DNA of 5,826 nucleotides from Jatrophihabitans sp. (GTDB lineage: Bacteria; Actinomycetota; Actinomycetes; Mycobacteriales; Jatrophihabitantaceae). The position numbers and the translations under genes are program-made. The stretch covers positions 1 through 5,826 of the forward strand of contig JAOPVG010000300.1 in NCBI GenBank assembly GCA_025966255.1, read 5' to 3'. The stretch's first letter is position 1, and every line of letters begins with the position of its first letter. The notes beneath the pieces were generated by a model. That model was not told the origin of the DNA. It saw only the letters and a list, made by a program, of their open reading frames with translations, and ran no database searches. Shown in pieces: positions 1-5,826 of this stretch.

Positions 1-2223
1 GACGGCGAAGACATCCGGCACTTCACGGTCGAATCGCTGCGGGCGCAGATCGCCATGGTGCTGCAGGAAACGGTCCTGTTCAGCGGCACGGTCGCGGCCA
101 ACATCGCCTATGGGCGGCCCGGCGCGACCCGGGACGAGGTGATCCAGGCCGCTGAGCAAGCGCACGCCCACGACTTCATCATGGAGCTGCCCGAGGGGTA
201 TGACACGGAGCTGGGTGAACGTGCGGCGAGCCTGTCGGGCGGCCAGCGCCAGCGGCTGGCGATCGCGCGGGGATTCATCCGAAACGCCCCGATCCTCATT
301 CTGGACGAACCGACGACCGGACTCGACGCCGAATCCGCCCAAGGCGTACTGGACGCGCTGCGCACCCTGGTCCAAGGCCGTTCGGCGTTGATCGTGTCGC
401 ACGATTTCAAACTCATCCGGTCGGTCGACCGCATCCTGGTGCTGTCGGCAGGCAGAATTCTCGAGGAGGGCACTCCGGAGGATCTGCTGGCCCGCGGCGG
501 TCTGTACGCCGAGCTCTACGCCCGCGAGTTCGGGGAGCCGGTCACCGTCGGGGACGCGGCGCGGACCGGCGCCCGGGAGGGGGATCAGATCGAACTGGAT
601 GGAGTGGCCCAGGTTCGGGTCACCGTCGATGGTCGACCTCAGCAGCCTCCCCGGGACTTCGAGCGGTTCCTGACGAAGGCGGTGCCGCGGCCGGCCTCCG
701 CCGAGACGTTCCGGGCGCTGACTGGCCGCGCCCCGCGCCGCGGGCTGCGGCCGCTGGAGGACAACGACCTGGATCCGATGTTGTCTCCCGCTCTGAACCG
801 GGCCGTGCCGGGTCTGGCCGAGGCCCTGGATGCCGACGCGATGGCGCCCCGACTGCAGGGCATGCTCGCCGACGGCTGGCAGCTTGACTGGTGTACGCCC
901 GGGCACGCGATCGTGCGACCGGGCGAGGGCGTCTGCGTGCGCTACCAACTGGGTTTGCGCGAGGCGGGGTCCGGACGCAGCATCGAGCATCTGGTCGGCG
1001 CACGGCTGTTCCCCGCTGCCGAAAGCGCCGAGCACTGGTTGGAGCAGCGGGTCCTGCCGCTGGCCGGTCAGGTCACCGGCAGGGAGGATCTGACCGCTTT
1101 TCACAAACTGGGCGACGCGGTGTGGCCATTGCGCCTGGTGCTGCACGCGTTCCCGGTGGACCCAGACCGACCGGGCCTGCTGGCCGCCACCGACCCTGGT
1201 GAGCTGGGTCGGAGTTTCGCGCAGGTTCTCGGTGATTCGACCGGTGGGCTCACCCTGGCCGCTTGCCGCCCCGAGGTCGTGCGCTATGACCGGAGCCGTT
1301 GCGTGCTGCGCTACGAAGTGCTTTGGCGTCTGGGTGTCACGGGGCGCACGGTCAAGCAGGTTGTATACGGCAAGGTTTATGACGACGAGCAGGGCGCCCG
1401 CGTGGGTCCGGCGGTCGAGGCCGTCCGCGCTCACCTCCTGCAGGGTGCCGGACGAACCCGTCCTTTCCTCATTCCGCGCTTCCGCGGGTACCTGCCCGAG
1501 CAGCGGATCGTGCTGCTCGACGCGATCCCAGGTGCCCCACAGCTGTCCCCGCTCATCCGGTCGTGGGTCGCCGATGCTGGTCGGAGGCAGGGGCTGGACG
1601 ACGTTTTGAGCAGTTGCGCGCAGATCGCTGCGAATCTGCACGAGGTCGCCATGGTCGGACCGCTGCGCACCTTGCCCGGCGAGCGCGAGGCCGCGCAAGC
1701 CGAGATCACCGCTATCGCGGCGCTGGCACCGGCGCTGGCCGAATCGTTGATGTCCGGCCTGGACTCGCTGGACGCGGTGGCGGAGCAGGATGCCCTGCTT
1801 CCGGCGTTCGGGCATGGTGACCTCAGCCCGGGCCAGTTCCTGTTTGACGGCCCGCTCAGTGGCTTGGTGGACTTCGACGCGACCTGCGTGGCCGAACCAG
1901 CGCTCGATCTTGGTCAGTTCACCGGGCATCTGGCGGTCACGGCCAGCAAGGCGTACGCCGCCGCCGGCCGGGACAGCGCTGAGGATGTTCGGCAGCTAAG
2001 CCAGCGGTTCCTGACTGAGTACCGCCACGCGGCCGGGGTGGGCGACGGGTCGTCGCTGCTGAACCGGACCGCGGCTTACCGGCGCGTCAGCCTGACCAGG
2101 ACAGCGATCCACAGCTGGCGTCAGCTGAAACCGGCTCGGGTCCTCACTGCTCAGCGGCTGCTGGAACAGGAGCTTCGCGGGCCCGGGTCCGGTGATCCGG
2201 CAGCGCACGCCTTACCCCATTAG
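1..2223 (+). CDS. ABC exporter ATPase domain fused to an APH-like phosphotransferase (5' partial)
   Basis: The frame is open from base 1, so the ATG at 55 is an internal Met and the true start lies upstream; 740 residues are visible (numbered from base 1). The first ~175 are the nucleotide-binding domain of a type I ABC exporter: Q-loop Gln22, signature LSGGQRQR (78-85), Walker B ILILDEP with catalytic Glu103, D-loop near 109 and H-loop His134. Walker A and any membrane domain must lie off-window. After a linker (~175-215), the rest is APH-like: VRYDRSRCVLRY near 427-438, a candidate ATP-binding Lys458 in YGKVY, a Brenner-type loop HGDLSPGQF (605-613, catalytic Asp607), and the metal-binding VDFD segment (623-626) followed by EPALDLGQF. 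Residues 311-337 resemble 434-460, suggesting a duplicated N-lobe. No frameshift or internal ribosome site separates the halves. Transport substrate and phosphoryl acceptor cannot be read from the sequence. Confidence is high for both domains. Confidence 0.9.
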   Translation, partial: DGEDIRHFTVESLRAQIAMVLQETVLFSGTVAANIAYGRPGATRDEVIQAAEQAHAHDFIMELPEGYDTELGERAASLSGGQRQRLAIARGFIRNAPILILDEPTTGLDAESAQGVLDALRTLVQGRSALIVSHDFKLIRSVDRILVLSAGRILEEGTPEDLLARGGLYAELYAREFGEPVTVGDAARTGAREGDQIELDGVAQVRVTVDGRPQQPPRDFERFLTKAVPRPASAETFRALTGRAPRRGLRPLEDNDLDPMLSPALNRAVPGLAEALDADAMAPRLQGMLADGWQLDWCTPGHAIVRPGEGVCVRYQLGLREAGSGRSIEHLVGARLFPAAESAEHWLEQRVLPLAGQVTGREDLTAFHKLGDAVWPLRLVLHAFPVDPDRPGLLAATDPGELGRSFAQVLGDSTGGLTLAACRPEVVRYDRSRCVLRYEVLWRLGVTGRTVKQVVYGKVYDDEQGARVGPAVEAVRAHLLQGAGRTRPFLIPRFRGYLPEQRIVLLDAIPGAPQLSPLIRSWVADAGRRQGLDDVLSSCAQIAANLHEVAMVGPLRTLPGEREAAQAEITAIAALAPALAESLMSGLDSLDAVAEQDALLPAFGHGDLSPGQFLFDGPLSGLVDFDATCVAEPALDLGQFTGHLAVTASKAYAAAGRDSAEDVRQLSQRFLTEYRHAAGVGDGSSLLNRTAAYRRVSLTRTAIHSWRQLKPARVLTAQRLLEQELRGPGSGDPAAHALPH

Positions 2224-2280
2224 CCGCGCAAGGGGAATGACCGACGTTTGCCGCGGACCGCGCAGTAGGGCCGCTGCCTG

Positions 2281-2310
2281 TTGACACCTCGCGGGTGCCG
2301 CGTCTATACC
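2281..2310 (+). promoter_or_regulatory. Candidate sigma-70-type promoter for the pseudoprotease-kinase unit
   Basis: TTGACA (2281-2286) matches the -35 consensus perfectly. TATACC (2305-2310), 18 bases further on, is a partial match to the -10 consensus: it has TATA but lacks the final T. The pair lies in the only sizeable non-coding gap of the window, 146 bases between the exporter-phosphotransferase gene and the next gene. Transcription would start near 2317 and give a leader of about 50 bases. The weak -10 limits certainty. Confidence 0.45.
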
Positions 2311-2360
2311 GAAGAGATCCGGGGGAGACCGGCAGGGACGGCCTCTTCGCCACATCCCGC

Positions 2361-2365
2361 GAGAG
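2361..2365 (+). promoter_or_regulatory. Weak ribosome binding site supporting the start at 2370
   Basis: GAGAG lies four bases before the ATG at 2370. It is a short, imperfect Shine-Dalgarno match, but the protein starting here opens directly with a classic signal peptide. The in-frame ATG at 2295 would add 25 non-hydrophobic residues ahead of it. Confidence 0.35.
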
Positions 2366-2369
2366 CGCT

Positions 2370-4040
2370 ATGACCCGTGTCCGGACCGTACGTGCGCTGA
2401 TCGTCGCTGCGCTTGCAGCCGCCCTGCTTCCGCTGGGCATGCCAAGCGCCTACGCCCATGTGCACCCGACGCCGGCAGACCTCACCGGTCCCGGTGTCGT
2501 CTTCATCGAATCCGGTTACCACGTTCAGATTTCGCTCATCGAGCACAACGTGACTACCGCCCACATCAATCTCATCGAGCGTCCCTATGACCCGGTCCTC
2601 GAAACCGGAAGCGGGTTCGTCGTCGACCCGTCGGCGGTCATCGTCACCACGTCCGCCGCGGTCGCTCCGGATGAGCAGGCGGCGAGGAATTACGCGATCA
2701 ACTCGATCTTCCGCACCACGTATCCGGCCGCCAAAAACCCGACCCTTGGTGTGCCGCGTGACCTGCTCACGCAGCGGACGTTCGGCCCAGACGTCGGCGG
2801 CCCGTTCGACTACACGCCGGCGAACCGGCTCCGCGCCTGCTACTCAGGCCGGACGAACTCCGCCGGGGGTTGCGTCATCACGCTGACCCAGTTCGTGACC
2901 GTTTACCCTTACGTCACAGACCAGGCCAAGTACGGCGCGCTGGACGCGAAGGTGCTCACGAGCACCGCCTCCGGGATCGCGGTAGTGCGCGTCTCAGCCG
3001 GCAGCATGCCTGCTGTCAATCTCGCCGACTCCAACGCCAGGACCTACCATTTGGGCGTTCTCGGGTTCAACGCCATCCCCGACAAAAAGCACCTTCTGCA
3101 GGCGTACAAGGCCCACCTGGACAAGGTTGGCGGCACCCGCTTCAAGGCCCCGGAGGGTGACAATCGGCCGTTCCGGCTGGTCACGCCTGCGGTGCTGAAG
3201 GGCGGTCTGCAGGGCGGACCGGTCGCTGCCGAGCTGGGCCAGGTGATCGGGATGATCTCGGCGACGCCGGTGCCACCAGGCCAGCCAGGGGCCGGCGGCC
3301 CGACCCTCATCCGGACCGCGGCGATCCGGGCGGTGCTGACTGACGCCAAGGTGAACGTCTCCCCGACTCATGGCCTGGCGGATGGAAACTACGAGTCGGC
3401 GATGCACAAGTTCCACAACCAGGGCTTCGCCGCCTCGATCCAGGGCTTCCGGTTGGCCCTCGCCGCGTATCCGGGGCACTTCCTGGCGGCGCAGAATCTG
3501 GCAATCGCCCTCGCCAAGACGCGAGCGGGCCAGCCCGGCCCATCGGTGGTGCCGTCGACGGTTGTGGCGACTTCGCCGGCTACACAGACCGGTGGGCAGC
3601 GGTGGTGGTTGTGGTTGGCCATCGGCGTTGCGGTACTGCTGATTGCCGCCGGTATCGCATGGTTGATCCGCCGCAAACGGCAAAGGCCGTCGCCGGCGGA
3701 GGTTGCTGCCTCGAGCGCTGCGCACGGGCCCAAGGAACCGGGGCCGCCACGGCCGAGCGGAGCGGCGCCCCCGGACCCACGACCATCCTCGGCCGCGGGC
3801 AACCGGTCACCGCCGACGCCGGCCAGCAGCAGCCCGAGCCGCTCCGGGCAGCCATCGTCGGCTCTGCTTACCGGTTCGCCGGTGCGCCGCGATCCGGGGC
3901 TGATATCCCGGTCGCCGGCCGGCGCCTCGGCCCGACCCGCGGCCACGAAAGCGCCGACGTTCTGTACGACCTGTGGAGGGCGACTCGCACCACATCACCA
4001 GTTCTGCGGGTGGTGCGGTGACCATGTTGGCTCGGGCTAG
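2370..4040 (+). CDS. Membrane-anchored trypsin-fold pseudoprotease with TPR-like segment and C-terminal zinc ribbon
   Basis: This 556-residue protein starts with a signal peptide: basic MTRVRTVR, a hydrophobic core (9-24) and a likely cleavage site AYA|H after 29. Residues ~35-325 follow the trypsin/HtrA layout, with GSGFVV (80-85), IVTTSAAVA where the family has the catalytic His, SGIAVVRV where it has Asp, and GLQGGPV where it has the nucleophilic Ser. These positions hold Ala96, Gly202 and Gln281, so proteolysis is unlikely. Cys157 and Cys168 could form a disulfide. Residues 340-384 resemble a TPR hairpin pair. A Ser/Thr-rich stalk, one membrane helix (412-433) and a basic stop-transfer stretch place the tail in the cytoplasm; the tail is Pro/Ser-rich (~440-530) and ends in a CxxC-x10-CxxC zinc ribbon (Cys532, 535, 546, 549). 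The start at 2370 is preferred because 2295 falls inside the promoter candidate. The kinase gene follows after eight bases. A sensor or scaffold role is inferred. Confidence 0.85.
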   Translation: MTRVRTVRALIVAALAAALLPLGMPSAYAHVHPTPADLTGPGVVFIESGYHVQISLIEHNVTTAHINLIERPYDPVLETGSGFVVDPSAVIVTTSAAVAPDEQAARNYAINSIFRTTYPAAKNPTLGVPRDLLTQRTFGPDVGGPFDYTPANRLRACYSGRTNSAGGCVITLTQFVTVYPYVTDQAKYGALDAKVLTSTASGIAVVRVSAGSMPAVNLADSNARTYHLGVLGFNAIPDKKHLLQAYKAHLDKVGGTRFKAPEGDNRPFRLVTPAVLKGGLQGGPVAAELGQVIGMISATPVPPGQPGAGGPTLIRTAAIRAVLTDAKVNVSPTHGLADGNYESAMHKFHNQGFAASIQGFRLALAAYPGHFLAAQNLAIALAKTRAGQPGPSVVPSTVVATSPATQTGGQRWWLWLAIGVAVLLIAAGIAWLIRRKRQRPSPAEVAASSAAHGPKEPGPPRPSGAAPPDPRPSSAAGNRSPPTPASSSPSRSGQPSSALLTGSPVRRDPGLISRSPAGASARPAATKAPTFCTTCGGRLAPHHQFCGWCGDHVGSG

Positions 4041-4043
4041 GAG
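4039..4043 (+). promoter_or_regulatory. Ribosome binding site of the kinase gene, overlapping the upstream stop codon
   Basis: AGGAG lies five bases before the ATG at 4049 and shares its first two bases with the TAG stop (4038-4040) of the upstream gene. Ribosomes ending the first gene therefore stop on the second gene's initiation site. This arrangement favours translational coupling and fixes the kinase start. Confidence 0.75.
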
Positions 4044-4048
4044 CGTCA

Positions 4049-5826
4049 ATGAGCGAACAGCCGGTCGGCGCTGAAATCGCGGGCTACCGCATCGAGTCGG
4101 TCATCGGCCGCGGCGGGATGGCGGTCGTCTACCGGGCTGAGGACACCCGTCTGGGGCGCAAGGTGGCCTTGAAGTTGCTGACGCCCTCGCTGAGTGACCA
4201 GCACCAGTTTCAGCAGCGATTCATTCAGGAGTCCCGGCTTGCTGCCTCGCTGGACCATCCGAACATCATCCCGATCTACCAGGCCGGCAATGCCGACGGC
4301 CTGCTGTTCATCGCGATGCGTTATGTCGTCGGGCCCGATCTGAAGGCAGCACTCTCGGGGGATACCCGTCTGACGCCGTCGCGGACGCTGCGACTGATCG
4401 AGCAGATCGGTGATGCCTTGGATGCTGCGCATGAGCTGGGCTTGGTGCACCGTGATGTCAAACCGGGCAACGTGCTGCTCACGTCCGTTCATGAGAAGAG
4501 CGATCATGTCTACCTGACCGACTTCGGGTTGACGAAGCGAGCCTCCTCGCTCACCGGTGGGCTGACCGGCACCGGCAATTTCTTAGGCACGATCGACTAC
4601 GTCGCTCCCGAGCAGATCGCCGGCAAGCCCGTAGATGCACACACCGACATGTACGCCCTGGGCTGCCTGCTCTTCGAATGCCTCACCGGCCAGGTGCCCT
4701 TTCATCGTGACGATGACGCCGCCACGCTCTGGGCGCATCTGGTCGACATGCCGCCGCCCGTCACCGCCGCGCGCAGCGATCTCTCCCCGGCCGTGGACGC
4801 GGTCATCGGGCGGGCCATGGCCAAGGCGCCCGAGGATCGCTATGACAGCTGCCAAGAGCTCACCCGGGAACTGAAGGGTGCCCTCGATGTCGCAACACCG
4901 GTGCGCGGCGGACGCACCTTGGGCGGGGTGGACACCTCACCGCCGTGGCGGCGAGCCGATGTCGAATACGACCAGGAGACCCGCACCCCGGTCGAACTTC
5001 CCTCCTTCCGTCCCAGGCCATTCCCGCCGGGGTGGAGGCCGTCCGGCGTGCAGATACCGGTCGAGGAGACCGACGCACCCGAACTCGAGGCCGCCGACGC
5101 CCAGGAGTATGCCGAGCCTGAGGGGCAGCCCTATGCCGATGTAGCTGAGATGCCCGTCGCCGACGACGTCGACGGTGACGGTCTGGCAGGTCTGGCCGGC
5201 GGAGCTGAGCCGGGAATGGGTCAACCTCGACGTTCCGTTCTGCGCCGCCGCAAGTGGCCGCTCCTTGCTGTCACCGCGGCGCTGGTAGGGCTAGCGGTCG
5301 CTGCCGCGGTCGTCTTGCTGCCGAGTAAGGCGCCGCCCAAGCTGTCGGGCCATTACCGCAGCGGCCAGCAGTTCAACGGTGTAGCCCCCCGATTCGTCGT
5401 TGACACCGCCTCGGACTGGCTGCCCGTCGATGACCCGATCGGTGTCGACGTCGCGCTGTCCCCTGCTGGTCGGACGTCGGCTTCCCTGCTCGCACTGGCC
5501 GGCCAGGGCGGAAGTTGGGATCCCGTCCTGGCGCTGCTGAAGACCAATCGATCCAAGGCAACCGGCGCCTGGATTCATGCGCAGCAAGACGTGCCCGACC
5601 GTTCCTCCTGGCAGAAGTTGCAGACCGCCGTCCGAGATCAGCTGCCGACGAAGGTCCTTTTCGACGGCGGGTACCGGGCGCGGACGGTCGGTGGGATGGC
5701 CGCGGACGAGATGGACGGAAATTTCGAGAACCCGAAAGACGCCAGCGCTTCCCTGCGCTTTGTGATCGACGTCGTGCAGTACCGGACGCCGGCTCTGACA
5801 TCGTCGGTCTGGCTGGTGTTCTTCGC
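4049..5826 (+). CDS. Transmembrane Ser/Thr protein kinase, PknB type, with non-PASTA ectodomain (3' partial)
   Basis: The reading frame stays open to the right edge, giving 592 complete codons and no stop. Residues ~13-280 form a Hanks-type kinase with all key motifs: glycine loop GRGGMAVVY (20-28), ATP-anchoring Lys42 in VALK, helix-C Glu61, catalytic HRDVKPGN (134-141, Asp136), DFG (158-160) and APE (186-188). Thr169, Thr173 and Thr175 in the activation loop are candidate autophosphorylation sites, as in mycobacterial PknB. A long linker follows (~285-395), acidic around 346-386, then a basic cluster RRRK (399-402) and one membrane helix (403-424). This gives a cytoplasmic kinase and an outside C-terminal part. 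The visible ectodomain (425 onward) is not PASTA repeats and is not recognised; its alternating strand pattern loosely recalls the PsbP/LpqN-like fold, a guess only. The kinase is probably co-translated with the pseudoprotease, a plausible partner or substrate. The true length is unknown. Confidence 0.93.
   Translation, partial: MSEQPVGAEIAGYRIESVIGRGGMAVVYRAEDTRLGRKVALKLLTPSLSDQHQFQQRFIQESRLAASLDHPNIIPIYQAGNADGLLFIAMRYVVGPDLKAALSGDTRLTPSRTLRLIEQIGDALDAAHELGLVHRDVKPGNVLLTSVHEKSDHVYLTDFGLTKRASSLTGGLTGTGNFLGTIDYVAPEQIAGKPVDAHTDMYALGCLLFECLTGQVPFHRDDDAATLWAHLVDMPPPVTAARSDLSPAVDAVIGRAMAKAPEDRYDSCQELTRELKGALDVATPVRGGRTLGGVDTSPPWRRADVEYDQETRTPVELPSFRPRPFPPGWRPSGVQIPVEETDAPELEAADAQEYAEPEGQPYADVAEMPVADDVDGDGLAGLAGGAEPGMGQPRRSVLRRRKWPLLAVTAALVGLAVAAAVVLLPSKAPPKLSGHYRSGQQFNGVAPRFVVDTASDWLPVDDPIGVDVALSPAGRTSASLLALAGQGGSWDPVLALLKTNRSKATGAWIHAQQDVPDRSSWQKLQTAVRDQLPTKVLFDGGYRARTVGGMAADEMDGNFENPKDASASLRFVIDVVQYRTPALTSSVWLVFF

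Noticed and set aside
778..850. Possible separate start for the phosphotransferase (ATG at 778 or 841), splitting the first gene in two.
   Set aside because: The nearest GGAGG (756-760) is 17 bases from the first ATG, too far for normal initiation. There is no stop between the domains, so a fusion is the simpler reading.
2224..2256. Imperfect inverted repeat CCGCGCAA / TTGCCGCGG just after the exporter-fusion stop codon, as a terminator.
   Set aside because: The stem is short with a bulge, the loop is about 16 bases and no T-run follows. In GC-rich DNA such pairings are common.
2252..2262. Small palindrome CGCGG-A-CCGCG upstream of the -35 box, as a repressor operator.
   Set aside because: Five-base arms of only G and C are expected by chance here, and no second copy or matching regulator gene is present.
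2295..2369. N-terminal extension of the pseudoprotease from the upstream ATG at 2295.
   Set aside because: The ATG lies between the putative -35 and -10 boxes and has no ribosome site. The extension would place charged residues ahead of a normal signal peptide.
2994..3725. Long minus-strand open frame (243 codons) opposite the pseudoprotease gene.
   Set aside because: Its product is Arg-rich and low in recognisable motifs, typical of the antisense shadow of a GC-rich gene. The + strand frame has clear domains.
3602..4021. Plus-strand open frame (139 codons) in another frame within the membrane and linker region of the pseudoprotease gene.
   Set aside because: The annotated frame carries the membrane helix and zinc ribbon across this stretch. 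The alternative is Arg/Gly-rich without motifs.
4046..4507. Minus-strand open frame (153 codons) opposite the kinase domain.
   Set aside because: It is fully antisense to the conserved kinase motifs, with no domain of its own and no convincing ribosome site.

Overview
The window is GC-rich coding DNA, by eye about two thirds G+C with strong G/C preference at third codon positions. It most likely comes from an actinobacterium. The kinase motifs, the Ala-rich signal peptide and the phosphotransferase motif style fit that group, but no marker gene fixes the genus. Three genes lie head to tail on the + strand with little non-coding DNA. No tRNA, rRNA, CRISPR array, insertion sequence or repeat array was seen.

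Bases 1-2223 hold the 3' part of a large gene whose start is off the left edge. It encodes the ATPase domain of an ABC exporter, joined in one reading frame to a long C-terminal region. That region ends in an aminoglycoside-phosphotransferase-like (APH/choline kinase fold) catalytic domain. It also seems to contain two copies of the kinase N-lobe beta-sheet segment, the first lacking the usual lysine.

A 146-base gap (2224-2369) carries a promoter candidate with a perfect TTGACA -35 box. It precedes a two-gene unit. The first gene (2370-4040) encodes a membrane-anchored, exported trypsin/HtrA-fold protein in which all three catalytic positions appear substituted. A TPR-like segment, one membrane helix, a Pro/Ser-rich cytoplasmic linker and a four-cysteine zinc ribbon follow. 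Eight bases downstream, with its Shine-Dalgarno overlapping the previous stop codon, starts a transmembrane Ser/Thr protein kinase of the PknB type (4049 to beyond the right edge). Its kinase domain looks fully active. Its extracellular part is not made of PASTA repeats and is not recognised at sequence level.

Inference: the last two genes look like a co-expressed membrane signalling pair, with a non-catalytic exported sensor or scaffold and a receptor kinase that has its own ectodomain. The upstream exporter-phosphotransferase fusion is probably transcribed separately, and any functional link to the pair is unproven.
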